Assembly: GCA_018884025.1 (NCBI GenBank)
Contig: JAHLFB010000022.1
Coordinates: 1 to 50,832 of the forward strand
Direction: 5' to 3'
Source of the DNA: Candidatus Phocaeicola faecipullorum
GTDB taxonomy: Bacteria; Bacteroidota; Bacteroidia; Bacteroidales; Bacteroidaceae
DNA length: 50,832 nucleotides
Positions 7,109 to 16,972 of this stretch are shown one piece after another (the first letter of the stretch is position 1; each line of letters begins with the position of its first letter). Made by a program: the position numbers and the translations under genes. The notes under the pieces are model-generated. The model did not search any database and had not been told where the DNA came from. It saw only the letters and a list, made by a program, of their open reading frames with translations.

Positions 7109-8089
7109 TCAGTCAACGACCCATTTTCTGTCATATGGCAGTGTCAAATCCGGATTATAATTTATCTTGTCATTGTCTGGAAGCATTATGACATACTCTT
7201 TACCATTTTTACATGGAAGTGATGTATCGCGCAACCACGGATTTAGGTTTTTGAGAAGAGCATAGGTTGTTCCTTGACTCTTGGCAAAACGTGCTAAATC
7301 TGTTATGGTCTCACTGACTTTGACTGTGCGATAATGTATTTGCGGATATAAATCGGACGCTTTCAGACGGAATCCGAATGCAGAGGGATTATCAAATAAT
7401 AATTTTGCAGCAAAAATACGATATATATAACGTGCTGTTTCTTCAACCAGATAAAGGTCAAGCGTTTCGTCAGTATATTGTCTGTCCTGCTGTTGTGAAA
7501 TTCTGCCCTGTCCGGCATTGTATGATGCCGCAACACTTATCCAGTCGCCAAACTTATTATAGGCTTCCCGCAAATATTTACATGCCGCATATGTTGCTTT
7601 AACGATATGGTAACGTTCGTCAACATGGGAGTTAACCTCTAGCCCATACTCCTTACCTGTGACCGGCATAAACTGCCACAAACCTGCCGCACCTGCGCCG
7701 GAACGAGCCAACGGGTTGCAAGCGCTCTCAATAGCCATAAGATATTTGAAGTCTTCAGGAATACCGTTTTCTTTCAGGATTGGCACTATGACAGGGAAAT
7801 ATCGGTTTGCACGCTTAATGGTCTGTATGGATGTACTGTGCATAAAAGAAAATGCCATAAGTTCTCGGTCCATACGTTCGTGACGGTCATAGCGTGTCAA
7901 ATCTACAGTATCGCCGCAAAACACTATCCGACGCGGAACACTTACACATGTATATCTGGTATCAGCGAACGAGTTATCATTATTCTCCGAACCTATGCAA
8001 TAAGCACTTATTAAAAATGGGAATACAGTCAGCAATATCACTACTAACGGTATGCCACGTAACTTTCTGCGCAACGTATTTATCATCAT
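7109..8089 (-). CDS. lytic transglycosylase (SLT domain, MltD-like)
   Basis: A 326-residue exported enzyme that cleaves the peptidoglycan glycan backbone. A hydrophobic segment at 13-31 is a signal peptide or anchor. The SLT domain follows: KYLMAIESACNP with catalytic Glu121, GAAGLWQFMP at 134-142, and AASYNAGQGRI near 196. The C-terminal part (about 255-310, YRTVKVSETITDLARFAKS) resembles a LysM-type repeat used for peptidoglycan binding. It is the last gene of an envelope operon, 45 bp after the DUF3108 gene. MltD-like is the nearest architecture, but this protein is shorter than E. coli MltD. Confidence 0.88.
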   Translation of the reverse strand: MMINTLRRKLRGIPLVVILLTVFPFLISAYCIGSENNDNSFADTRYTCVSVPRRIVFCGDTVDLTRYDRHERMDRELMAFSFMHSTSIQTIKRANRYFPVIVPILKENGIPEDFKYLMAIESACNPLARSGAGAAGLWQFMPVTGKEYGLEVNSHVDERYHIVKATYAACKYLREAYNKFGDWISVAASYNAGQGRISQQQDRQYTDETLDLYLVEETARYIYRIFAAKLLFDNPSAFGFRLKASDLYPQIHYRTVKVSETITDLARFAKSQGTTYALLKNLNPWLRDTSLPCKNGKEYVIMLPDNDKINYNPDLTLPYDRKWVVD

Positions 8090-8134
8090 TATGAATTATA
8101 TCTTTAAAAGCTATATATTAAAAACGAGACCTTT

Positions 8135-8944
8135 CTACTCTATCTGTGAATCCAAAGGATGCTTGTTTCCTTTAATTTCACTCAGGAATGCCTTGGCTGA
8201 ACCGAAATTGAGATACATGTCAAGACGCACAGGCAGATGATTTCTGTCATCGGTAACGTAAAACGTGATAACTTCTTTCTCTTCACCCTTGACATATTCA
8301 ACGAGAGAGAATACCAGACAACGGAACTTTAAGCCGTTCTCTACCTTGCACGTCTCTTTTCCTCTATATATAAGTGTCTGTTTTTCTACGTCTTTTCCAG
8401 TCGCCATGGAAAATAATATCTTATCTCCAGGAACATAATCGGAAGCATCGTAAGAACGTGCCTGAAGAAGTATGCTTAACATATCATAAACACAAACCGA
8501 CAATTCCTGATGGTCAGGTTCTCTTTTTTTACCATTTACCGATCTTGACTGATCTACAATACATTTACCGTTACGATAACTGAACGTTACATAATCAACA
8601 CTATATCTTTTCCCTTCTGCAGCCCCTTTGCGGAAATATAATGGAACAAGATCGGTGGATGTGATACATGTCAGTGTGTCACGCATTCTGAAAAACATAT
8701 CTATCCTCTTGTTTGTATAAGATTCAAGGTCGGTTTTCAGACATGATCTTCCGTTATACATTACAGTATCAACCGTCATTTTAGCCCATCCGGCATTTAT
8801 CCAGATGAATTTCCAGTTGAACTTAAGCTCATACGACAATTCTTCGCCCGGCTTAATGGCATCATTATATGCCCCGCATTGTGCCCTGGTTCCTGTTACA
8901 GCAAACAAGGCAATCAAAAAAGAAAAGAATATTTTTTTCATCAT
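8135..8944 (-). CDS. DUF3108 family exported protein
   Basis: A 269-residue protein with a signal peptide (cleavage after TRAQ, about residue 21). The mature part starts AYNDAIKPGEELSYELKFNW and runs as repeated beta strands, matching DUF3108, a family of unknown biochemical function found in the envelope of Bacteroidetes and Proteobacteria. Its ATG overlaps the stop of the upstream lipoprotein gene by four bases (ATGA), which implies translational coupling. Neighbours suggest a cell-envelope role. Confidence 0.8.
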   Translation of the reverse strand: MMKKIFFSFLIALFAVTGTRAQCGAYNDAIKPGEELSYELKFNWKFIWINAGWAKMTVDTVMYNGRSCLKTDLESYTNKRIDMFFRMRDTLTCITSTDLVPLYFRKGAAEGKRYSVDYVTFSYRNGKCIVDQSRSVNGKKREPDHQELSVCVYDMLSILLQARSYDASDYVPGDKILFSMATGKDVEKQTLIYRGKETCKVENGLKFRCLVFSLVEYVKGEEKEVITFYVTDDRNHLPVRLDMYLNFGSAKAFLSEIKGNKHPLDSQIE

Positions 8945-10875
8945 GATGTCAATCCTAATTTTTTAGCTCGTTCCTTATTTCTGTCTTTTATCTTTTTAGC
9001 CTCTTCCGGCTTTTGTTTCTTTATTTCATCAAGTTTTTGTCTGTCAAGAGGGACAGCCTTAACATCCCAGTCTTCCTCAAACTCGAAGTTGGCTTTCATT
9101 TCCCATACTTTAGGGTAATAATATACTTCTTCGGGCTGAATTTTCTTGTCATAAAGACCAGTATCCCATTTACCGTTGTTATTTGAATCAATATACATTC
9201 TAATATAATACTTGGTATTAGGCTGCAGGAAGTAAAAATCACATGTATTGTTCTTCTTTACTTTCTGTTCCCTGACTACGGCATCGCTGGAATTAAGCAA
9301 CTGCACCACAGCATTTCCTTCTATACCTTTTATGTTCAGATACAGCGTTCCATATTCTTCAAGAGTCTTTATCTTGACTGTATTCTCTACCTTATCAGTA
9401 TGAAGTCCATATATGCTTTTTATGGCAGTAGAATCTATTCTCAGTCTGTACTCATTTCCAGGTTTCCAGTCGCTAAGGATATAATACTTGCGTGGAGCCA
9501 CAGTATCGGCCATGAAAATAAAACGTTCTTCATTCCACAAAGTATCAACTTTCACGTCAACATGTATTGCGGCTGTGTCTATACTCTGTACCGGTTCTTC
9601 AAACTGCAGGCTAATATTTCTGTTTATATCCATGGACGATGGAGCATCAACGTTCATTTTGAAGAATTTTGTTTCAACCACATTTAGTGTGTCTCCTTTT
9701 CTTCTTCTCTTCTTCATCTCTTTTTCTTTCTTCTCCATTTCGTCCTTTGCCATTGCAAGACGTTTTTCCTTGCTTAACTTATTCATCATTGCAAGGGTAT
9801 CTCTCTTTGGTACAAGGTTTCCAAGAGTATCGGTATATAAATAATCAACCTGTAGCGTAAGTGTATCTCTTTCACAAAGTACAGTATCTTTTATCCAATA
9901 CCTTATTGTATCATTCTTTATAGATGGTTCGATGATGAAAGCATCTTTTTCGTCAAAATCAAGACCTTTTATTGTAGGCAAAGTATCTGCCTTTGCACTG
10001 AAATAAAGAGAAAAACGGTTGAGCTGCTCTCTCTCGCTTTTTGCCAGATACTGCATGGTATTTTCTTCCTTGAATGCTCTTAATACCAGATTATCAGGCA
10101 TGAAATGTGTATAATGGATTGTCTTTATGGTATCTATCTTTAATGTATCAATAGCATTCCATGTGGTATCCTGTCTTGTAGCAGGTTCCATGGAAGGTAT
10201 AATAATGGAATCTGAATATGCTATTATTTCTGTCTTGGAGTCAAACAAATAGTTCTGGTTACCATCCTTAAGTGCATATATACGGTATTTTCCAGGAGCT
10301 ACACCTTTGATTGAAAAATGCCCACGGCTATCTGTACGGGAAATTCTATCGAACGGTAACTTTGTGAAAGCAGTATCATTAAGATTCTTATGAAGGCCAA
10401 CCTGTATCCCCTTTATAGGTTCCAGGTCTTGTGCGTTAAGCACAGTACCGGATACTTCCATAGTATCTATAGTCTCACCTGTAGAAAAGGCATATGCGAA
10501 ATTACCCATAGGATTTCCTTCGTTATTATCGACAATAGCATCGCCAAAATCAATAGTATAAGTAGTATTATTCCTAAGAGTATCAAAAAACTCTACAAGA
10601 ACCTTCTTTCCACTGGCCTTTACCTCAGGCATTTCTGTTTGAGGTGGTGAGATAATTACTTTCTCAGCTGCATTCTCTATCTTGATAAACTCGTCAAACT
10701 CAATGGATATCTTTTTACGAGTATTTCCTGTAGCATTTGGTTCAGGAGTAGCACGTACGAATTTGGGCGGAGTTTCATCATATGGACCTCCATCGGGCGT
10801 TCCAGTACTGGCGCACGAATATACTATCAATATTAACACCGACAAAGGCAAGATATGTAAAGAGGATATTTTCAT
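8941..10875 (-). CDS. Ig-like domain (Big_5/SbsA-type) lipoprotein
   Basis: A 644-residue lipoprotein: signal peptide with lipobox ending VYSC (Cys21). It starts ASTGTPDGGPYDETPPKFVRATPEPNAT, the opening of the Bacteroidetes family with an N-terminal SbsA Ig-like domain (about 35-135). A carboxypeptidase-regulatory-like beta domain follows (about 140-210). The middle carries a lysine/glutamate-rich stretch (about 370-400), and the C-terminus another Ig-like part and a charged tail. It sits between the GH3-fold gene (47 bp upstream) and the DUF3108 gene (4-bp overlap). Probably outer-membrane anchored. Function unknown. Confidence 0.82.
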   Translation of the reverse strand: MKISSLHILPLSVLILIVYSCASTGTPDGGPYDETPPKFVRATPEPNATGNTRKKISIEFDEFIKIENAAEKVIISPPQTEMPEVKASGKKVLVEFFDTLRNNTTYTIDFGDAIVDNNEGNPMGNFAYAFSTGETIDTMEVSGTVLNAQDLEPIKGIQVGLHKNLNDTAFTKLPFDRISRTDSRGHFSIKGVAPGKYRIYALKDGNQNYLFDSKTEIIAYSDSIIIPSMEPATRQDTTWNAIDTLKIDTIKTIHYTHFMPDNLVLRAFKEENTMQYLAKSEREQLNRFSLYFSAKADTLPTIKGLDFDEKDAFIIEPSIKNDTIRYWIKDTVLCERDTLTLQVDYLYTDTLGNLVPKRDTLAMMNKLSKEKRLAMAKDEMEKKEKEMKKRRRKGDTLNVVETKFFKMNVDAPSSMDINRNISLQFEEPVQSIDTAAIHVDVKVDTLWNEERFIFMADTVAPRKYYILSDWKPGNEYRLRIDSTAIKSIYGLHTDKVENTVKIKTLEEYGTLYLNIKGIEGNAVVQLLNSSDAVVREQKVKKNNTCDFYFLQPNTKYYIRMYIDSNNNGKWDTGLYDKKIQPEEVYYYPKVWEMKANFEFEEDWDVKAVPLDRQKLDEIKKQKPEEAKKIKDRNKERAKKLGLTS

Positions 10876-10922
10876 TTTCTGTGTTTTACTTTTTATGTGA
10901 ATAGTGTCGAATTACCTTATAT

Positions 10923-12437
10923 TCATGAATTCAGTTTAAGCATGCTCTCAATATGTTCACGATTATTGCTTAAACGAGGGATTTTATGTTGTCCTCCAAG
11001 TTTACCTTTTTGCTTAAGCCAATCATGGAACAATCCCGGACGGGCTACTATTATCTCTAATTCCTGGAGAGTAATATCCTTATGACGCTTTGCTTCATAG
11101 TCGGAATTAATACTTTGCAATGCCTTGTCAAGCACTTTACGGAAATGTTCAACAGAATCAGGCATCTTTGAAAACTCAATAAGCCACTGATGACGGCATT
11201 TGGCATTAGCATCCATAAAGACAGGTGCGGCAGAATATTCAAGGACCTGTGCCCCAGTCTCCTTGCATGCCACCTGCAAGCCTTTTTCGGCATTATCAAC
11301 CATCAATTCTTCACCGAACGCATTGATAAAATGCTTTGTACGCCCTGTTATAATAAATTTATATGGATTCTTTTGGGTGAATTTAACAGTATCTCCTATT
11401 ATATAACGCCATAAGCCACATGATGTACTTATAACCATTGCGTAGTTCTTACCAACTTCTACTCCCCACAAAGGAATAATATTAGGATGTTCATTCTCCA
11501 ACTCATCCAACGGGATAAACTCGTAGAAAACATCATAGTCTATCATAAGGAGCATGGCAGGATCAGAAAGGGAGTTCTGCAATCCAAAGAATCCTTCGCT
11601 GGCATTATAAGTTTCCATATAATGCATTTTGGAAGAAGGGATTATGCTTTTATATTGCTCTCTATATGGGGTAAAGCATACTCCACCGTGGAAAAACACT
11701 TCCAGATTAGGCCAAACCTGGTCCAGAGTTTCTGCCCCGGTCTTCTCCAGTATTCTTTTTATTACAGCAAGCATCCAGGACGGAACGCCAGAAATGTTTG
11801 TCACATTTTTGTTAATGGTAGATGATGCTATTCTTTCAACCTTTTCTTCAAATTCACTCAACAAAGCTATTTTTTTGCTCGGAACACGAATAAAGTTGAC
11901 TAAAGGATTGACATTCTGTATCAGTATTGCAGACAAATCTCCAACGAGACTATCCTTCAGATTATAATTTGGAGAATGACTACCTCCTAAAATCAAACCT
12001 TTACCGGAGAAAAAGTTACTTTGGGGATTCTCACCAAGATACAATGCCACCGCATCTGTTCCACCTCTGTAATGTATCTTTTTCAATCCATCTGCCGAAA
12101 CAGGGATAAACTTACTTTTGTCATTTGTGGTACCGGAGGATTTGGCATACCATTTTACAGTTCCCGGCCAAAGAACATCCTTTTCTCCATGACGCATACG
12201 GTCTATATAGCCCTTGACATCATCATAAACTTGTACAGGCTGTTTGTCAAAGCCGGAATAGTCTTTTATATTTTTGAAATCATAACGCCTTCCCCATTCG
12301 GTGCTGGAAGCTGCGTCAACCAGTTTTTTCAATACTCCATTTTGTATTTCTTCAGCGTTGGTTGAATATTTTTCAATCTGTTTCCTACGTGATACAAATA
12401 TCCTGTCAATCAATTGTGTTATATTCATATTGATCAC
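10923..12437 (-). CDS. GH3 auxin-responsive promoter family protein (acyl-adenylating fold)
   Basis: A 504-residue member of the GH3 family in the ANL adenylate-forming superfamily. AKSSGTTNDKSKFIP near 112-126 is the phosphate-binding loop, and YNASEGFFGLQ near 275-285 the second nucleotide motif. Plant GH3 enzymes join acyl acids to amino acids. The bacterial substrate is unknown. It has no signal peptide, so it is cytoplasmic. It is first in a minus-strand operon leading into the Ig-like lipoprotein, DUF3108 protein and transglycosylase, and is divergent from pfkA. Confidence 0.88.
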   Translation of the reverse strand: MINMNITQLIDRIFVSRRKQIEKYSTNAEEIQNGVLKKLVDAASSTEWGRRYDFKNIKDYSGFDKQPVQVYDDVKGYIDRMRHGEKDVLWPGTVKWYAKSSGTTNDKSKFIPVSADGLKKIHYRGGTDAVALYLGENPQSNFFSGKGLILGGSHSPNYNLKDSLVGDLSAILIQNVNPLVNFIRVPSKKIALLSEFEEKVERIASSTINKNVTNISGVPSWMLAVIKRILEKTGAETLDQVWPNLEVFFHGGVCFTPYREQYKSIIPSSKMHYMETYNASEGFFGLQNSLSDPAMLLMIDYDVFYEFIPLDELENEHPNIIPLWGVEVGKNYAMVISTSCGLWRYIIGDTVKFTQKNPYKFIITGRTKHFINAFGEELMVDNAEKGLQVACKETGAQVLEYSAAPVFMDANAKCRHQWLIEFSKMPDSVEHFRKVLDKALQSINSDYEAKRHKDITLQELEIIVARPGLFHDWLKQKGKLGGQHKIPRLSNNREHIESMLKLNS

Positions 12438-12462
12438 ACTTTTTCATTTATTCTTATTATTG

Positions 12463-12470
12463 CAAAGGTA
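12463..12470 (-). promoter_or_regulatory. -7 box for the GH3/envelope operon (TACCTTTG)
   Basis: TACCTTTG on the minus strand matches TAnnTTTG. The leader to ATG 12437 would be about 18-20 nt. No -33 TTTG is seen at normal spacing. Confidence 0.5.
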
Positions 12471-12574
12471 TGTTTTTCTTATTATATAAACGACTGACAA
12501 GATTATTTTTTTATTAAAATCGGGGAAATCTTGTTTTTTTAATAACTTTACATCACGAATTAATTACACTAGTT

Positions 12575-13585
12575 ATGAAAATAGGGATATTGACATCTGG
12601 AGGAGATTGCCCAGGCATTAACGCAACAATACGCGGAGTATGCAAAAGCGCAATGAACCATTATGGGATGGAAGTTTACGGCATACACAATGGGTTCAGA
12701 GGATTGATGGACGGACATATCAACCGCCTGACAGAAGATTCAATCACTGGATTGCTAACACTAGGAGGAACAATACTTGGCACTTCACGCGAGAAACCGT
12801 TTAAAAAGACATCGGCACCGGACGGGAACAGCAAATCGTCGCAAATTCTGAAGACCATAAAAGATTATGGGTTAGATTGTCTGGTATGTATCGGAGGAAA
12901 CGGTACACAAAAAACTGCAGCCAAACTGATGGAAGCGGGAGTAAATGTGGTCAGCATACCCAAAACGATAGATAACGATGTCTGGGGAACGGATATTTCA
13001 TTCGGCTTTGACTCTGCTGTTTCAATAGCAGCTGATGCAATAGACAGACTTCACTCTACCGCAAGTTCACATCAAAGAGTGATGGTTATAGAAGTAATGG
13101 GACATAAAGCCGGATGGCTGGCATTGTACTCAGGCATGGCTGGCGGAGGCGACATTATACTTATGCCGGAGATTCCTTTTGACATACGTAATATAGGCGA
13201 CACCATAATAGAACGACTGAAAAAAGGCAAGCCTTATTCTATAGTGGTGGTAGCAGAAGGCATAAACACGCCAGACGGGAAAAAGGCCGCGCAATACATA
13301 GCGGAAGAAATAGAATACGAGACAGGATTTGAAACCCGTGAGACTGTACTCGGATATATACAAAGAGGAGGAAGCCCAACCGCTTACGACCGCAATCTGG
13401 CCACACTGATGGGAGGACACGCCGTAGAACTTATCTCAAACGGAGAATACGGCAGAATGGTTGCCCTGCAGGGTAACAAAATAAGTTCAATACCGCTTAT
13501 CGAAACTGCAGGCAAACTCAGATTGGTTACAGAAGACCATGAACTGGTTGTGCAAGGTAGAAGAATGGGTATCTGCTTCGGATAA
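12575..13585 (+). CDS. pfkA: 6-phosphofructokinase
   Basis: A 336-residue phosphofructokinase (fructose-6-phosphate to fructose-1,6-bisphosphate), cytoplasmic. SGGDCPGINA opens the protein. GGNGT (107-111) is the nucleotide loop, PKTIDND (129-135) carries catalytic Asp133, and MGHKAGWLA and GYIQRGGSPTAYDR complete the sugar-phosphate site. At the position equivalent to E. coli Gly104 it has Gly110 (ATP-type). At the Lys124/Gly124 position it has Lys130, as in pyrophosphate-type and group III enzymes. E. coli Asp103 is Asn109 here. ATP use is therefore likely but not certain. A strong hairpin follows the stop. Confidence 0.9.
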   Translation: MKIGILTSGGDCPGINATIRGVCKSAMNHYGMEVYGIHNGFRGLMDGHINRLTEDSITGLLTLGGTILGTSREKPFKKTSAPDGNSKSSQILKTIKDYGLDCLVCIGGNGTQKTAAKLMEAGVNVVSIPKTIDNDVWGTDISFGFDSAVSIAADAIDRLHSTASSHQRVMVIEVMGHKAGWLALYSGMAGGGDIILMPEIPFDIRNIGDTIIERLKKGKPYSIVVVAEGINTPDGKKAAQYIAEEIEYETGFETRETVLGYIQRGGSPTAYDRNLATLMGGHAVELISNGEYGRMVALQGNKISSIPLIETAGKLRLVTEDHELVVQGRRMGICFG

Positions 13586-13637
13586 TAAATAAACCGGCCA
13601 CAAATAATAATCTTGTATTTGTGACCGGTTTATTTAT
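13583..13637 (+). terminator. pfkA terminator
   Basis: A 23-nt arm starting AATAAATAAACCGG pairs with 13615-13637 with a single mismatch. The stem begins at the stop codon. Confidence 0.8.
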
Positions 13638-13696
13638 TGTTGCATGAACTGAAAAATACATTTATCATACTATTGCCTTAACGAAATGTAGATTAT

Positions 13697-13741
13697 TTAT
13701 GTAGAATTTTTCCACACATTATTTTATAAAATTCCACATAA
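13697..13741. repeat. 14-bp inverted repeat upstream of susC
   Basis: TTATGTAGAATTTT (13697-13710) and AAAATTCCACATAA (13728-13741) pair with one mismatch across a 17-nt loop, about 125 bp before the SusC start. Possible operator or leader hairpin for the SusCD operon. I see no clear TAnnTTTG box between it and the gene. The rest of the 13638-13867 gap shows nothing else. Confidence 0.5.
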
Positions 13742-13867
13742 AAAACCTTTTCTAGGATTCTAATTTTATTCTATAACCACTTGATTTATACTTGATAATA
13801 TTATGTCTGATATAAAAATTCAAAACTGGCATAAATATTGCATAAGCGTCACTGAATATAAAGTTAT

Positions 13868-16800
13868 ATGAAGATGCAAAAGTATAGATTTTTATTGCTT
13901 ATGTTGCTAGGTATATTTATCCAGCATATTAATGCTCAAACTAGAGTGGTATCAGGTTTCGTAACATCGGCAGAAGATGGGGAGCCATTAATAGGAGCCA
14001 CTGTTTCTGTAAAAGGAGATGAGACCCATGGTGTTGTAACAGACATTAATGGCAAGTATGTTTTACAAATCGACGGTAATGACAAAGTGCTTGTAGTAGC
14101 TTATCTTGGAATGAAAACATTAGAGCTACGTGTACCAAAAAGAAATGTTATAAATGTAGAACTTAAGTCGGACGCAATGAAACTTGATGAGGTCGTTGTT
14201 ACCGGATATGGAAATTTCTCAAAATCGTCTTTTACTGGTTCCGCAAACACTCTAAAGGCTGACATGATGAAAGATATTCCTGTAATGTCTGTAGAACAAA
14301 AGCTACAGGGAATGACTACAGGTGTCAACATTACAAGCAGCTCCGGACAACCTGGAGCAAACCAGTCTATACGTATCCGAGGTATGGGGTCTTTCAATGC
14401 CTCATCTGAACCATTATTTGTTATAGACGGTGTACCTGTAACATCAGGAAGCTTAAGTACAGGAGGAGCTGATGCTGCTTATATGAATAATTCAAAAACT
14501 AACATCATGAGTACACTCAATCCTGCTGATATAGAAAACATAACAGTCATAAAAGATGCTGCAGCAGCTTCATTATATGGTTCCCGCGCTGCTAACGGCG
14601 TTATTCTTATTACGACCAAGAAAGGTAAGACAGGACGTACCAAAGTACAGTTTAATGCAGCCGGAGGATTTTCCAATTCAGCAGTTAATTACAGACCTAC
14701 ATTGAATGGAGACCAAAGATACGAATTATTGTATGAAGGATTATATAATAGTGCAGTTGACAATGGTATGGAAAATCCAGATGAATATGCTTCTCAGGAA
14801 ATAGGAGCTTATGCGTATAAGCCATCTGTAGGTTATACAGACTGGAAGAAAGAACTTTTGCGTACTGCAGTACATCAAAATTATGAAGCATCTGTATCTG
14901 GGGGTAACGAGCGTACCACTTTCTTTGCTTCTTTAGGATATAACAGCCAGGAAGGATTGGCTAAGAACTCATCACTCGACAGATACTCGGCACGCATCAA
15001 CATGACACAAAAAGTTGGCGATATAGCTGAAGTTGGCGGTAATTTCATGTTTTCACAGCTAAACCAGGAAATGAACGAAGAGAGAACATCTGCCATAAAC
15101 CCGTATTATTGTATTGCCGTGACGATGAATCCATCAATGGTAGTAAGAGATGAAAACGGTGAATATACCGGAGCATATCCTGGAACTTCCCTAAATCCGC
15201 TCCGTGATATACTTACAGACTATAACAGAACAAGAATGACTCGTATGTTTTCTACCGGATACGCACAAATAGAGCCTGTCAAAGGATTGAAATTTAAAGA
15301 AACATTGAGTTATGATTATAACATACAGAAAGACTCACGTTATTATAACCCATTAAGTGCCGCAGGACCTAAAAGCGTTAGTGTTGCACAAAGTGCTAAA
15401 GGATTTATAGAATATGGCAAGCTATTGTCATCGACAACTGTAAATTATGCCAACACTTTTGCCTACAAACATCATCTTGACGTACTGGCCGGTTATGAGG
15501 TTGAAAGTTATGCTTTCGACAAAGCATCAGGTGAGAGGTCAAATATGCCTTCCGACCAGCTTTTTGAACCTGATAACGGCGCTGTTCTTATGAGTTTTAT
15601 TTCTTCAACTCAAGACTACAGACTTATCTCTTATCTGAGCCGTCTAAATTACGATTTCGACGACCGTTATTATATAGCCGGAAGTTATCGTCGTGACGGA
15701 AGTTCACGTCTTTCTCCGGAAAACCGCTGGGGAAATTTCTGGTCTGTTTCCGGAATGTGGCATATAAGCAATGAAAAATTTATGAAACCAATAAAACATG
15801 TGCTGAATGATTTAAAGATTCGCGCATCTTATGGTGTAAACGGAAACCAACCTACTTCTCTGTACGGATATATGGGATTATACAGTTTCGGACAAAGCTA
15901 TATGGGACAAACTGGATCATACGAATCATCATTACCTAACAATGATTTGTCATGGGAAAAAAACTATAATTTGAACTTAGGGCTTGACTTGGGATTTATA
16001 AACAGAATATTCGTAAGCCTTGAATATTATAACCGTGACACCAAAGATTTGCTTTACAGTCTGCCTGTAAGTGCAACAACCGGTTTTACTACATATCTAG
16101 GCAATATCGGTCAATTAAATAATAAAGGAGTTGAATTTGAACTCAGAACTATAAATTTTGCTTCAAGAAATTTTAACTGGACTTCTGTTTTAAATCTGAG
16201 CCATAATAAAAATAAAATAGTATCCCTAAACGGAGAATTGGAACAATCAATAGAAGGAACATGGTATATTCATAAAGTAGGACTACCATACTATACATTC
16301 TATGTAAAAGAATATGCCGGAGTTGATGTACAGACAGGAAAAGCATTGTATTATAAAAATACTTTAAATGAGGATGGAACATACGACAGAAGCACTACCA
16401 CTGATGGGGCAGAGGCACAAGCTATACCATACAAATCTGTTGACCCGAAAATATCAGGCGGATTTACTAATATATTAGACTATAAATGGTTTGATTTAAG
16501 TTTTACTTTCACCTATTCATTGGGAGGATACTCATACGACAAAGCAGGAACATATATAGAAAACGGAACATCAAACATTTATTCTGCCAAATATAATCTA
16601 CCGATCTATGCATTAGACCGTTGGCAAAAGCCTGGAGATGTAACAGATTTTCCAAGATTTGTTTACGGTGATGCTGCTGGTCCTAGCAACTCTTCAAGAT
16701 ACATTCACAGCACAGACCACATAAGACTAAAAAGTCTTACATTCGGTTACACATTACCCGATGCATGGACTAAAAAACTATTATTAGACAAAGCCAGGAT

Positions 16801-16936
16801 ATATTTTTCAGGCAGTAACCTTCTTACATGGGCCAAATGGGATCAATACGATCCGGAAGTCCCAGTAAATGGAGAAGTATTCTGCGAGGCTCCTAACATA
16901 CGTACATTCAGCTTTGGAGTTCAACTTTCATTCTGA
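13868..16936 (+). CDS. SusC/RagA family TonB-dependent outer-membrane transporter
   Basis: A 1022-residue outer-membrane importer. Signal peptide 1-24 (HINAQ). Carboxypeptidase-D regulatory-like domain about 28-105 (VSGFVTSAEDGEPLIGATVSVKG). Then LDEVVVTGYG and a plug domain with the SusC signatures QPGANQSIRIRGMGSF and IKDAAAASLYGSRAANGVIL. The beta barrel runs from about 290 to a C-terminal phenylalanine (FGVQLSF). It imports a glycan or other nutrient with its SusD partner, which starts 36 bp downstream. No glycosidase, hybrid two-component or sigma/anti-sigma gene flanks the pair. The nearest regulator is the LytTR system on the other strand. Substrate not readable. Confidence 0.95.
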   Translation: MKMQKYRFLLLMLLGIFIQHINAQTRVVSGFVTSAEDGEPLIGATVSVKGDETHGVVTDINGKYVLQIDGNDKVLVVAYLGMKTLELRVPKRNVINVELKSDAMKLDEVVVTGYGNFSKSSFTGSANTLKADMMKDIPVMSVEQKLQGMTTGVNITSSSGQPGANQSIRIRGMGSFNASSEPLFVIDGVPVTSGSLSTGGADAAYMNNSKTNIMSTLNPADIENITVIKDAAAASLYGSRAANGVILITTKKGKTGRTKVQFNAAGGFSNSAVNYRPTLNGDQRYELLYEGLYNSAVDNGMENPDEYASQEIGAYAYKPSVGYTDWKKELLRTAVHQNYEASVSGGNERTTFFASLGYNSQEGLAKNSSLDRYSARINMTQKVGDIAEVGGNFMFSQLNQEMNEERTSAINPYYCIAVTMNPSMVVRDENGEYTGAYPGTSLNPLRDILTDYNRTRMTRMFSTGYAQIEPVKGLKFKETLSYDYNIQKDSRYYNPLSAAGPKSVSVAQSAKGFIEYGKLLSSTTVNYANTFAYKHHLDVLAGYEVESYAFDKASGERSNMPSDQLFEPDNGAVLMSFISSTQDYRLISYLSRLNYDFDDRYYIAGSYRRDGSSRLSPENRWGNFWSVSGMWHISNEKFMKPIKHVLNDLKIRASYGVNGNQPTSLYGYMGLYSFGQSYMGQTGSYESSLPNNDLSWEKNYNLNLGLDLGFINRIFVSLEYYNRDTKDLLYSLPVSATTGFTTYLGNIGQLNNKGVEFELRTINFASRNFNWTSVLNLSHNKNKIVSLNGELEQSIEGTWYIHKVGLPYYTFYVKEYAGVDVQTGKALYYKNTLNEDGTYDRSTTTDGAEAQAIPYKSVDPKISGGFTNILDYKWFDLSFTFTYSLGGYSYDKAGTYIENGTSNIYSAKYNLPIYALDRWQKPGDVTDFPRFVYGDAAGPSNSSRYIHSTDHIRLKSLTFGYTLPDAWTKKLLLDKARIYFSGSNLLTWAKWDQYDPEVPVNGEVFCEAPNIRTFSFGVQLSF

Positions 16937-16972
16937 TTACAAAATTTATTTAACCAAATAAAAACAGAAAGT

